DNA of 13,529 nucleotides from CAZAMP01 sp964486455 (GCA_964486455.1 CAZAMP010000073.1:1-13529), one strand, 5' to 3'. Numbered from the stretch's first letter, positions 1 through 7,966 are shown. Notes: a model not told the origin generated them from the sequence alone. Numbers and translations are program-made.

Positions 1-94
1 CGACCCTCACAGGTACGACCTTACGATCGCGAGCCGGTCGTTCCATACTGTCTAGGCGGGCTCGTCCGCGTGCATCGGGGCTCGTGCGGGTCCA

Positions 95-125
95 ACGACC
101 TCCTTCGCTAGGCCGAGGAGGTCGT
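95..125. repeat. 10-bp perfect inverted repeat (hairpin)
   Basis: ACGACCTCCT (95-104) is the exact reverse complement of AGGAGGTCGT (116-125), separated by an 11-nt loop. No T-tract follows on either strand, so it is a poor intrinsic terminator, though it could end a transcript entering from the left. The right arm contains an AGGAGG sequence that would be sequestered in the stem, but no start codon follows at a useful distance. Its function is unknown. Confidence 0.4.
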
Positions 126-280
126 CTTCCGGCCGATTAGAGAAAAATCCATCGCGAACTCTCCTTGCGGGACCGACTCACTGTATGTTATTGTTAATAG
201 TTAGGTTAGATGGACATCCATGAGTTCGAGGCGGGGCCGTGTCGTGGGGATCTCATGACAGGGCCCAAAGACTGCCGAAG

Positions 281-288
281 AGGAGGAG
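281..288 (+). promoter_or_regulatory. Strong ribosome binding site for the selenoprotein
   Basis: AGGAGGAG lies 5 nt before the ATG at 294. It fixes the start at 294 rather than at the in-frame ATGs further upstream (210, 255), which have no comparable site. It is also evidence that the short reading frame ending at the TGA at 408 is a real translation start and not chance. Confidence 0.8.
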
Positions 289-293
289 CAACG

Positions 294-2303
294 ATGAAGA
301 GCGGTCTCCGTTTCCTGGCGCTATCCGCGGTCATCGCCGTTCTGGCGAGCCCGGCATATGCGTGGTTCCCGTCCACCCCTCAGATAGAATTCGGTACGGC
401 GACCTGGTGAGGCTACTGTCCAAGAGCCGCTTCCGGGATTGAAGCGAACAAGACCTGGTACGATAAGTATGAATTCGCCTCCATCGCCTACTTCGCAAGC
501 TCCGGTGGCCTCGGATCCACCGCATCCACCACGCGTCTCGGCTACTACGCCATCAGCGCGTTCCCCACGGTGCTGTGGAACGGCACGATCCGTCAGGCCG
601 GTGCCGGCACCGATCTGATCGACGGATCGCCCTACCGGGCTCTCATCATGAGCCTTCTGGATGACCCGTCCCACTTCAAGCTCACCATCAACTCGTTCGA
701 TCTCTCGGCCCCCGACGGCCATATCGACATGGACATCGAGGTCATGGAAGACGGGACCGATCCCACCGACATGATGCTCCGGATCCTACTGACTGAGGAT
801 GAGCTCCTCTATGGCGGGGACACGCATCATGATGCCACACGTTCCATGATCGAGGTTCCGGTTACCGTGAGCACGCTTGGGCAGATCCAAAACGTCTACC
901 AAACGTTTTCCGTCGACGGGAGCTGGGTGGAAGAGAATCTCGAGATCGTCGCGTTCGTGCAGGACGACACCGGCCAGCAGGTTCACGCGAGCATTTCGAA
1001 CCACCCGGCGCCGGACTACAGCCTCCGCTTTTATGCGCTCGGCGACCGCCAGGTCGTGGGTCCGGCGGGTGATCAGTATGATTTCGACACGTTCCGCGTC
1101 TACAACTTCGGCGCGGTGTCGGACAACTACACGGTCGAGGTGACCGGCACCATGCCCGGCGATTGGTCCACAGGCGTCTGCGATGAAGCGACGTGCTACG
1201 GAACCACCTATTCGCAGGTGCTGGCACCGGGCGAGTACATGGACCTTCACGTCATGGTCATCCCGGCATCAACCGGTTTCGCCTCGTTGACGCTCGAGAT
1301 GCGGCAGGACAACCTGGCCCACGAGCATCCGCGCGAAATCCAGTACGGCTACTTCACCGACGACCTGGACGTGCTGATGGTGGACGACGACGGTGGCGAA
1401 ACGCACGAGAGTTACTTCGCCGACGCGCTCGCCCACAACGGCTACACGTTCGGCGTGTGGAACCGCATGGCGGGACCCGCCCCGGCCCCGGTCCTGAGCG
1501 CTTTCCCGGTCGTCATCTGGGCAACCGCCCTCGCGTTTCCGACGCTCGACGACGATGACCGCGACGCCCTCGGCGCCTTCATGGACGCCGGCGGGTCGGC
1601 CTTCATCACCGGCCAGGACATCGGCTGGGAGCTGAACAACATCGGCGGCGCGGCGTACACGTGGTACCGCAACTACCTGCACGCCACCTTCATCAACGAC
1701 GACACGAACCACTACGGCCTAGAAGGTGTCCCGGGTGATCAGGTATCCAACGGCCTGGATCTCTACATTCAGGGCGGGGACGGCGCGAGCAATCAGGAGT
1801 ACCCAAGCGATATCGATCCGTACGGTGGCTCGTCCGACGTCATCTGGACCTATGATGCGAACCGGAACGCCGCCATCAAGGCGGACAACGGCACGTATCG
1901 CCTGGTCTACATGGCGTTCGGCTTCGAGGCGATCGACAACGCCGCCGACCGTAGAAACGCCATGCACCGCGTCATCAACTGGCTCACCTACGGGCCTCCG
2001 CTCAGCGCGGAAGAGCCCACGACGGTACCGAAGCCGAACCTGACGAGCGCGCCGAACCCGGCGACGGCGATGGCGACGCTCCGGTTCAATCTCCCGACCG
2101 CGGGAGACGCGAGCCTGAAGGTATACGGTATGGACGGACGGCTTCTGGGAACGCTCCTGGACGGCGCCGTTGATGCCGGTCCGCAAAGCCTCGTGTGGGA
2201 CTTCACCGACGCGCAAGGCAATCACCTGCCCGCCGGCGTCTATGTCTATCGCTTGAAGAGTGAGGGCGTGGACATCTCGAAGAAGCTGCACCTGGTGCGG
2301 TAA
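294..2303 (+). CDS. Exported selenoprotein: Omp28-like thioredoxin fold (UxxC) with FlgD-like C-terminal domain
   Basis: Predicted 669-residue secreted thiol/selenol redox protein, read through an in-frame TGA at codon 39 as selenocysteine. Residues 1-23 are a signal peptide (charged n-region, hydrophobic core, AYA cleavage). Right after it comes IEFGTATW-U39-GYC42-PRAASG, the pattern of a thioredoxin-type CxxC site with Sec replacing the first Cys. The frame continues openly through YFASS and ISAFPTVLWNG, where P91 is the expected cis-proline. Residues about 105-350 look like beta-sandwich. About 350-565 form a Rossmann/GATase1-like domain (DVLMVDDDGG, then GGSAFITGQDIGW). About 583-669 are a FlgD/T9SS-type Ig tail ending in KKLHLVR. 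Domain resemblance is from family knowledge: Omp28-related proteins carry similar ATWCGYCP sites. The terminator at 2315 follows, and the gene appears monocistronic. The chief alternative is a Cys (TGC/TGT) to TGA nonsense mutation; the SECIS-like hairpin, strong RBS and undamaged downstream frame argue against that. The substrate is unknown. Confidence 0.8.
408..410 (+). other. In-frame TGA, predicted selenocysteine codon (Sec39)
   Basis: This is the only in-frame stop between the ATG at 294 and the TAA at 2301. It sits at the N-terminal, nucleophilic position of the CxxC motif, exactly where Sec most often replaces Cys in thioredoxin-like selenoproteins. Genome-wide reassignment of TGA to Trp is unlikely: the genes ending at 2398 and 7034 stop at TGA, and Trp here would destroy the redox motif. 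Confidence 0.8.
428..446 (+). promoter_or_regulatory. Predicted bacterial SECIS hairpin
   Basis: CGCTTC (428-433) pairs perfectly with GAAGCG (441-446) around the 7-nt loop CGGGATT (434-440). The loop starts 24 nt past the last base of the TGA, inside the window known for bacterial SECIS elements (apical loop roughly 16-37 nt downstream), and it has a G at its second position, as SelB-binding loops usually do. The element lies within the coding sequence and encodes AASGIEA, the helix following the redox motif. Specific binding by SelB is inferred. Confidence 0.75.
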
Positions 2304-2314
2304 GTCCAAACGTA

Positions 2315-2349
2315 GAGAACCCGGATCCTCTTGGAGGGTCCGGGTTCTT
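2315..2349 (+). terminator. Intrinsic terminator after the selenoprotein gene
   Basis: AGAACCCGGA (2316-2325) and TCCGGGTTCT (2339-2348) form a perfect 10-bp stem. It can be extended inward by T-G, C-G and C-G pairs around a 7-nt loop, and it is followed by the T-rich tract TCTTCTTGTTG. It begins 12 nt after the TAA at 2301-2303. It lies about 50 nt past the end of the convergent gene at 2398 and could also serve that gene, though the minus-strand side lacks a clear T-run. Confidence 0.8.
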
Positions 2350-2397
2350 CTTGTTGTCTCGAAATCGGGAGGGCTATCTACCGACGATGGCCCGATA

Positions 2398-4017
2398 TCA
2401 CCGCGCGAACACGACCTTCTGCATCGCTGACCGATCGCCCGATCGTAGCCTGACGAAATAGACGCCGCTCTCGGCGGATCGTCCATCGCCACGCGCACCG
2501 TCCCACACCGCGACGTGCTCTCCCGCCGGGGTCCACTCATCCAGCAGTGTCACGACCTCACGGCCGCGCGCATCGTAGATGGATAGACGAACGTCGGCAC
2601 CGCGCCGCAGGCTGAATCGAATGGGGGCCGTAGTCCCGACCGGATTAGGCGTCGACGCTGCCGCTAGACTCACCCACGCGGCGTTTCCGGTGTCGGTATG
2701 CTCCCCGTCCACCCCCGTGTTCTCGCACTCGGGAGGCAGATCGAACGCTTCGACGCCGTCGGTAAGCGACCCCGCGCTTCCCTGCTCGGCACCAAATCCG
2801 AGGCCCCTCGCGGCGAAGCCGCGCCAGATCGCGCAGCGGTTTTCCCCGCCGGTCAGCTCTTCATCCGCCAGCAATATGGCCTCTCGCCCGTCGACGAAGC
2901 CCGGATGACATGGGGCGAGCTTCATGCCGTCGATGACCAGTTGCAGGACCAGATTGTTTCCGCCGGTCGTCCAGTCGCCATAGATGTCGGGATTGAAACC
3001 ATGCTCCCCGACGAGCTCCCAGTAGACCTGCCAGAGCATCGTCGCCCAGACGTTTCCCGTCCCGAACGGATACGAGAGCGATTTGATCGAGTCGTACGTG
3101 AGGGGATTCAGAACGAAATCAGTCGAATAGGGCGCGTCGCGGATGCCCGACCCCGTCGGCGGTTGACCGAAGATGTACGTGCCAACCCCGCGGCTCGTCG
3201 TCGCGGTCTCGGACGGATCCGCGGTCAAGACGAGCGCGATCCAGTCGGACCAGCCGACCGACATCCCGGTCGACTCTTGCGTATCGAGACAGTCGACGGT
3301 GGACGGTCCCCCCACGAGTCTCAACGTCACCGCGCGGCCGACCGCATACGACAGCGCGTAGCTCGAGAGTGCGCTGTCACGGCGGGGATTTGTGAGCGTG
3401 AAGAGCCCCAACTGGATGCGAGGCGAGCCGCCGTCGGGTGGCGTCACGACGGTGATCCCGTTCGTGAACGAACCGTCCTGCACCTCGATGAGAATCGGAT
3501 CGCCGGCGATCCCTCCCGCTCCGTAATTGTTCTCCTGGAAGTTCCCGGCCGCCTCGTCGAAGCCGTAGCCGTAGAGAACGTCGTGAATGACATTGAGCCA
3601 GTAGAACGCGTTCGTTACCGACGCCGGACGATACGCCGCCGGATCATGGCCGAGGTCGAGCGGAAAGATAAACTCGAGTAGGGGGCCGCCGTCGGGCGCG
3701 CTTCCGGGATCGGGTTCGTTGTTCGCATCGATGTCGGTGTAGGCATAGACGTTGTTTCCGCGCGTGATGGTGAACTCGGCGCCCGGCGTGCCGTCGGTGT
3801 CGTGCCAACCAAAGGGGGATGCGTCGCCACCGTCGAGCGCGGGATCCAGTTCAATACTTCGCGGCCCGTCGTCCGGATACTCCTTCGGCTGAGCGAAGAC
3901 CTCGTAGCTGTCGGGGTTGGGGACCTGTTCCTCCGCCCATCCCACCTCGAGCATCAGGGCGACTACCGGGACCAGCAAACACAACGCGATGCGCCTCGGA
4001 AGCATGGAACCTGGCAT
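2398..4017 (-). CDS. M36 fungalysin-like exported protein with lost zinc site (predicted pseudopeptidase)
   Basis: A 539-residue exported protein of the M36 (fungalysin) metallopeptidase fold. N-terminal signal sequence about 5-28 (basic MLPRR, then a hydrophobic run); ATG at 4005 (M5) is an alternative start. Family landmarks are intact: NAFYWLNVIHDVLYGYGF (136-153), TRGNNVYAY, GWSDW (255-259), GNVWATMLWQVYW and AILLADEELTGGENRC. Where active members have RDSAL...HEYGH...RLTGG, this protein aligns without a gap as RDSAL...Y224-A-V-G-R228...RLVGG, so both zinc histidines and the catalytic Glu are gone. The third ligand, Glu in GEGWSDF, is Val254. The FTP propeptide normally in front of the catalytic domain is absent. 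Residues about 452-539 are a FlgD/T9SS-like Ig tail ending in KVVFAR, like its convergent neighbour at 294-2303. The frame is open throughout, so this looks like a maintained pseudoenzyme and not decay. A binding or structural role is inferred. Confidence 0.8.
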   Translation of the reverse strand: MPGSMLPRRIALCLLVPVVALMLEVGWAEEQVPNPDSYEVFAQPKEYPDDGPRSIELDPALDGGDASPFGWHDTDGTPGAEFTITRGNNVYAYTDIDANNEPDPGSAPDGGPLLEFIFPLDLGHDPAAYRPASVTNAFYWLNVIHDVLYGYGFDEAAGNFQENNYGAGGIAGDPILIEVQDGSFTNGITVVTPPDGGSPRIQLGLFTLTNPRRDSALSSYALSYAVGRAVTLRLVGGPSTVDCLDTQESTGMSVGWSDWIALVLTADPSETATTSRGVGTYIFGQPPTGSGIRDAPYSTDFVLNPLTYDSIKSLSYPFGTGNVWATMLWQVYWELVGEHGFNPDIYGDWTTGGNNLVLQLVIDGMKLAPCHPGFVDGREAILLADEELTGGENRCAIWRGFAARGLGFGAEQGSAGSLTDGVEAFDLPPECENTGVDGEHTDTGNAAWVSLAAASTPNPVGTTAPIRFSLRRGADVRLSIYDARGREVVTLLDEWTPAGEHVAVWDGARGDGRSAESGVYFVRLRSGDRSAMQKVVFAR

Positions 4018-4328
4018 ATCGCCCCCCTGAGAGCGGATGCGGCCGGCCGGATATTCGAACGTAGTACTGACAAGAATAACGTGAATCGAGACATTGCGGG
4101 GAGATAGGCCGGCGGAGACGCGTGGTGACGGCCCACGGCGTTTTGGAGATCCATTTACTACGTGCGAAGATGGTGTCAGGTTTCACGAAGTAACACATTA
4201 AATGACAGTATGTTAGGTGATTTTTCTGCGAATTCCTGCCAACCTTTCACGGCTCTCAACCGTCCAACTACATAGCGCAGAGATTGAGCGCGAATCACTT
4301 CGTCCCCTTTCAGATCAGGAGCAGGTCG
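4018..4328. other. Divergent intergenic region between the M36-like and DUF5916 genes
   Basis: This 311-bp region must carry outward promoters for both neighbours. The half next to the plus-strand gene is AT-rich (about 4150-4235) and contains TATGTTA at 4209-4215, 114 nt before the start at 4329. An AGGGGGG tract just upstream of 4017 could be the ribosome binding site of the minus-strand gene. No -35/-10 pair with standard spacing is clear. A short string GGTGTCAGGTTTC (4172-4184) resembles sequences seen near REP-type transposases, but no element is present. Confidence 0.4.
4317..4321 (+). promoter_or_regulatory. Ribosome binding site deciding the DUF5916 start
   Basis: AGGAG lies 7 nt before the ATG at 4329. 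This favours 4329 over the in-frame TTG at 4284, which would add 15 residues in front of the signal peptide and has no comparable site. Confidence 0.75.
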
Positions 4329-7034
4329 ATGTCATACCAGCGGTACTCCGTCGCCGCGCCGGCGACGCGCAACGGGCGCTGCGCCCTTGTCCTCCGTGGC
4401 CTCATGCTGACCACACTACTCCTGTGGCCCCTTGCGGCCCCGGCGACACCCACGTTCGAGACCCCGACGCAGGTACATGCCGTTCGAGTTACGTCGCCAC
4501 CGCGTATCGATGGCATCCTGGACGACGACGCCTGGCAGCGTCCACCCAACAACGGACTCATCCAGCAAGAACCGGACAACGGCTCCCACCCGATTCATCT
4601 GACCGACTGGTGGATCAGCTATGACGACGAAGCCCTCTACGCCGCCTTTCGCCTCCATGACTCCGCCCCCGACTCCATCGACAGGTCGGTGGCCCGGCGC
4701 GACGCGCCACTTCTGACAGACGAGGTCTATCTCGAGCTGGACACTTTCAATGACGATCGAAACGGCTACCTCTTCGTGGTAGGGGCGGGTGGATACATCC
4801 TGGACGCGGTCATGTTCAACGACGGTTGGTGGGACAACTCGTGGGACGCGGTCTGGTCCTCCGCCGCGCGGGTCGACGCCGACGGATGGATCGCCGAGAT
4901 GCGAATCCCTTTCTCTCAGCTCAACTTCCCGGACGACACCGAACAGGTGTGGGGGATCAACATCGTCCGCAACTGCAAGCGCTACCAATCGACCGACTAT
5001 CTCTTCCACCGGCCGCGTGACGAGTCCGGATACGTCAGCCGATACCCGGATCTCGTCGGAATGAACGGCATCGAGCCCACCACGCGTCGTGAAGGCCTTG
5101 TCTATGGCGTGAGCAAGGGTGAATACCTGCAAGCAAGCGAAGGCGATCCCTTCAACGACGGATCCGAGCTGGAGTATGACGTCGGGGGCGATCTCAAGTG
5201 GGGACTCACTAGCAACCTGACGCTCAACGCGACGATCAATCCGGACTTCGGTCAGGTGGAGGTCGACCCGGCGGTCGTGAATCTGTCGGATTTCGAGACG
5301 TTCTTCCAGGAGAAGCGACCGTTCTTCGTTCAGGACGCGGGCACGTTCCGGTTCGGGCGCGACGGCACGAACAACAATTGGAACTTCAACTGGATGGATC
5401 CGATGCTGCTCTACAGCCGCCGCGTGGGTCGGTCACCGCAGCTCGGACTCTCCGGCGATGCCGACTACGTTCAATCGCCAGGCGGAACGACGATTCTCGG
5501 CGCGGCTAAGCTTACCGGCAAGACGGGCAACACGACCGTTGGAGCGCTGAGCGCAGTGACCGCCCGCGAGCATCACCAGCTCGCCCTCGACGGCGGATTC
5601 TCGAAGGAACTCGCGGAGCCCGCGACGGTCTACAACGTCGTCAGGGCCACACGATCGTCCGACGATGCCGACCACGAGTTCGGCGTCATGTTCACGGGGA
5701 CCGAGCGAAACCTCTCCACATCGGCGAGCCGCGACGCGCTCCCCCGCCGGGCGTACGCGGGCGGCATCGACGGATGGACCTACCTCGACGGCGACCAACG
5801 ATGGGCGATGAAGGGCTATGTCGCCGGCAGCTGGATCCAGGGCGACGCCGACGCGATCGACGGCCGGCAGCGCTCGTCGCGGCATTACTTCCAGCGGCCG
5901 GACGCCGATCACATCGACTACAACCCCGACCGGACGGACCTCGCCGGCTGGATCTCCCGCCTGATGATCAACAAACAGAAGGGCGACTACCGGATCAATG
6001 CGGCGTTCGGCGCGGTGTCTCCAGGCTTCGAGGTGAGCGACCTCGGCTTTCAGTCACGATCGGACAACATCAATACCCACGTTGCCGCCGGAAAGCGCTG
6101 GAGCGACCCGGTGGGGATTCTCCGCCGAGGCGGCTTCGATCTGGCGAGCTACTGGACGTGGGACTTCGGCGGCACGCGAACCGGCGGAGGCGCAGGCGCT
6201 TTCTACTGGGCCCACTTCACGAACTACTGGTCGATCGACGGAAGCGTCTTCTTCAATCCCAAGCGCGACGACACGCGAACGACCCGCGGCGGACCGACGA
6301 TGCGCACGGCGATCAGCCGTGAGTACAGCTTCGGCGTACGGTCGGATTCCAGGAAGTCATGGGGTCTATCGGCACGGGGCGGCCAGAACTGGGGCGCGCC
6401 GGGCGAAAGGAGCGCCTGGGGCGGCGTCGACTTCGAAGTGAAGCCGACGAGCGCGCTCAAGCTGTCCGTCGGCCCGCATCTCAGCTGGGATCGCTACGGG
6501 GCTCAGTACGTCACGACTTTCGAAGATCCGCTCGCGACGCACACCTTCGGCTCCCGCTACGTCTTTGCCGACATCCTGTACCAGGAGATCTCCGCCAGCA
6601 TGCGGGTGGACTGGTCCTTCACGCCGTTCTTGACGCTCCAGTCGTACGTGCAGCCGCTCATCGCCGTCGGTGACTACCGACGAATCAAAGAGTTCGCCGA
6701 GCCCGGCACGCGCGAGTTCGACGTCTACGGTGAGGCCGCCGGCACGTCCATCGACTTCGATCCCGAAGCCGATGAATACGCCGTCACGCCCGGTGGAGGC
6801 GGTGAGGCGTTCACGGTTTCCAATCCGGACTTCAACTTCAAGTCGCTGCGGTTGAACATGGTGCTCCGCTGGGAGTACAGCCCCGGATCGACCTTGTATC
6901 TCGTGTGGACGCGGAGTGGAACGAACTTCGATCGACCCGGACGATTCGATCTACGGGCCGACGCGGACGATCTTCTGAACGCGCCGAGCGATGACGTTGT
7001 GATGCTCAAAGTTACGCGCTGGTTCGACTTCTGA
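4329..7034 (+). CDS. CBM9-like / DUF5916 outer-membrane beta-barrel protein
   Basis: A 901-residue exported protein. Residues about 1-40 are a signal peptide (basic n-region, hydrophobic core LMLTTLLLWPLAAPA). Residues about 47-245 form a CBM9/DOMON-type beta-sandwich, with the typical opening PRIDGILDDDAW, then ISYDDEALYAAFRLHD, DEVYLELDTF and WIAEMRIPFSQLNF. The rest matches the DUF5916 family: NPDFGQVEVDPAVVNLSDFE, then FFQEKRPFFVQ, then a long series of alternating aromatic/polar strands. It ends in TRWFDF with a C-terminal Phe, as expected of an outer-membrane barrel recognised by the BAM machinery. The role of the family is not established; binding or uptake of a carbohydrate or other organic ligand at the surface is inferred from the domains. 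It is transcribed divergently from the M36-like gene and overlaps the end of the convergent gene at 7012 by 23 nt. The family call is firm; the function is not. Confidence 0.85.
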   Translation: MSYQRYSVAAPATRNGRCALVLRGLMLTTLLLWPLAAPATPTFETPTQVHAVRVTSPPRIDGILDDDAWQRPPNNGLIQQEPDNGSHPIHLTDWWISYDDEALYAAFRLHDSAPDSIDRSVARRDAPLLTDEVYLELDTFNDDRNGYLFVVGAGGYILDAVMFNDGWWDNSWDAVWSSAARVDADGWIAEMRIPFSQLNFPDDTEQVWGINIVRNCKRYQSTDYLFHRPRDESGYVSRYPDLVGMNGIEPTTRREGLVYGVSKGEYLQASEGDPFNDGSELEYDVGGDLKWGLTSNLTLNATINPDFGQVEVDPAVVNLSDFETFFQEKRPFFVQDAGTFRFGRDGTNNNWNFNWMDPMLLYSRRVGRSPQLGLSGDADYVQSPGGTTILGAAKLTGKTGNTTVGALSAVTAREHHQLALDGGFSKELAEPATVYNVVRATRSSDDADHEFGVMFTGTERNLSTSASRDALPRRAYAGGIDGWTYLDGDQRWAMKGYVAGSWIQGDADAIDGRQRSSRHYFQRPDADHIDYNPDRTDLAGWISRLMINKQKGDYRINAAFGAVSPGFEVSDLGFQSRSDNINTHVAAGKRWSDPVGILRRGGFDLASYWTWDFGGTRTGGGAGAFYWAHFTNYWSIDGSVFFNPKRDDTRTTRGGPTMRTAISREYSFGVRSDSRKSWGLSARGGQNWGAPGERSAWGGVDFEVKPTSALKLSVGPHLSWDRYGAQYVTTFEDPLATHTFGSRYVFADILYQEISASMRVDWSFTPFLTLQSYVQPLIAVGDYRRIKEFAEPGTREFDVYGEAAGTSIDFDPEADEYAVTPGGGGEAFTVSNPDFNFKSLRLNMVLRWEYSPGSTLYLVWTRSGTNFDRPGRFDLRADADDLLNAPSDDVVMLKVTRWFDF

Positions 7035-7785
7035 CCCGCAACTCGTCCGCCAGGAGATTCGGATAGTCGGGTCCGGCCACACCGGAGCGCCGCCAGTGGA
7101 TGGTGCGCCCGGCGAATCGGAAGCGCGTCAGCCGCCCCCAGTGCCGGTATCCAAATGACGGCAGTGCGCGTGTGGCCGACACGTTGTTGAGGTGGACGAC
7201 GCTGATGAGATACCGACGCCCCTGCGGTCGAAGGATATCGATGACGTGGTTTCGCATGAGGGTAACGAGACCTCGGTGCCGGGCGGCCGGCACGGTGAAG
7301 ACGTTGTGGAGATACACCACGTCCTCCGGGAGCCGGACACATTCCGGTCCCGCATACCCGAGATGGATGTACTCGGTATTCGCCCACATCGTCGAGATGA
7401 CTTCTCCGTTCTCGAAGGCGGCGATGAGGCGGGACTTTCGGCCGAAGAGCTTGGGAAGGACTTCCATGTCGCGGTAGCCGGCGGCGAACCGCAACTGACC
7501 CACGTCTCTCCGCCGCACCTCTTCGGCGTGCACACCGTCCGATCGCGCCTCAGGCCGGTTGATCGCCAGACAGTCGGTGAGATCCAGATCCCGGACATGG
7601 ACATCCAACGAATGCACGCTTCGGACAATCCGCAAGCGTGACAGCACGCGAAGCAGCGTCTCCCGTAGACCCAGGTGGCGCACCGACCATTTGGGTGCCG
7701 GTCCTGAATGAACGTACGTCTCCCCGGAGAACCGGTCCTTCGTGACCGGAGAGCGGGCTGTTCTGACGCCCGCGGCGGCCCGCAT
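7012..7785 (-). CDS. GNAT-family N-acetyltransferase-like protein
   Basis: A 257-residue cytoplasmic protein from the start chosen here. The C-terminal half carries a GNAT pattern: VYLHNVFTVP (157-166), then RHRGLV (170-175), which fits the R/QxxGxG/A acetyl-CoA pyrophosphate loop, then a helix, ISVVHLNNVSATRALPSFGY (194-213), with the usual N-x-x-x-x-x-x-x-GF/Y end of the fold. The substrate cannot be told. ATG at 7785 is preferred because AGGAGGTT sits 5 nt upstream. An in-frame ATG at 7989 would add 68 Gly/Ser/Arg-rich residues with no family signal and would run into the promoter of the operon at 8089. The stop overlaps the convergent DUF5916 gene end by 23 nt. It is divergent from the Hdr/Sdh operon with no evident functional tie. 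Confidence 0.65.
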   Translation of the reverse strand: MRAAAGVRTARSPVTKDRFSGETYVHSGPAPKWSVRHLGLRETLLRVLSRLRIVRSVHSLDVHVRDLDLTDCLAINRPEARSDGVHAEEVRRRDVGQLRFAAGYRDMEVLPKLFGRKSRLIAAFENGEVISTMWANTEYIHLGYAGPECVRLPEDVVYLHNVFTVPAARHRGLVTLMRNHVIDILRPQGRRYLISVVHLNNVSATRALPSFGYRHWGRLTRFRFAGRTIHWRRSGVAGPDYPNLLADELRVRSRTSA

Positions 7786-7790
7786 CGCGA

Positions 7791-7798
7791 AACCTCCT
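7791..7798 (-). promoter_or_regulatory. Near-perfect ribosome binding site deciding the GNAT start
   Basis: Read on the minus strand this is AGGAGGTT, with 5 nt to the ATG at 7785. It matches the anti-Shine-Dalgarno closely and is the main reason for rejecting the longer frame from 7989. Confidence 0.7.
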
Positions 7799-7966
7799 GG
7801 AGTTGCAGGTAGTTGCGACGAGCGCGTCAGCACGATGTCCCCGTCGACACGCCCCACGCTCTCTCTTTCGGCGCCACCGGGAGCCTCCTGAATGACCCAG
7901 CGTCCGATGGTCGCCCCGTGTCTTCCGGAGTCCCCGAAAGGCGACCTTGGCGGCCCAGATTGCCTG

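Larger units (their letters stand above)
1..293. other. Non-coding leader upstream of the selenoprotein gene
   Basis: I find no convincing gene here. The left part is GC-rich and holds the inverted repeat at 95-125. The stretch at about 181-211 is sharply more AT-rich than its surroundings and is the likely promoter zone for the gene at 294. It contains TATGTTA (184-190), a string that also occurs in the leaders at 4209-4215 and 8023-8029. No -35/-10 pair with good spacing stands out; the nearest is TTGCGG at 165-170 with TATTGT at 189-194, 18 nt apart, which is weak. The start of this region may contain the 3' side of a gene lying outside the window, but nothing recognisable is seen. Confidence 0.4.

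Noticed and set aside
408..410. TGA reassigned to Trp (genetic code 4 or similar).
   Set aside because: Genes ending at 2398 and 7034 use TGA as their stop at sensible family ends, and W-W-G-Y-C would destroy the CxxC motif.
294..2303. Pseudogene reading: signal-peptide gene killed by a nonsense TGA, with a separate gene starting near the GTG at 570.
   Set aside because: The frame stays open and thioredoxin-like for 159 nt between the TGA and 570. The stop falls exactly on a redox Cys position and a SECIS-like hairpin follows. A start at 570 has no ribosome binding site and would begin just after the cis-Pro of the fold.
1719..2540. 273-codon minus-strand open frame across the selenoprotein 3' end and the terminator.
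   Set aside because: It is Arg-rich with no family signal, overlaps two well-supported genes and a terminator, and is a typical shadow frame of GC-rich DNA. The same applies to the long frames opposite or within the DUF5916, HdrB, SdhB, SdhA and M36 genes.
2698..3681. 327-codon plus-strand open frame opposite the M36-like gene.
   Set aside because: Arg/Glu/Asp-rich composition and no recognisable motif. The opposite strand encodes clear M36 landmarks throughout.
4172..4195. GGTGTCAGGTTTC...GTAACAC string resembling sequences near REP-type (Y1) transposases.
   Set aside because: It is a single imperfect copy with no transposase, inverted partner or target duplication in the window.
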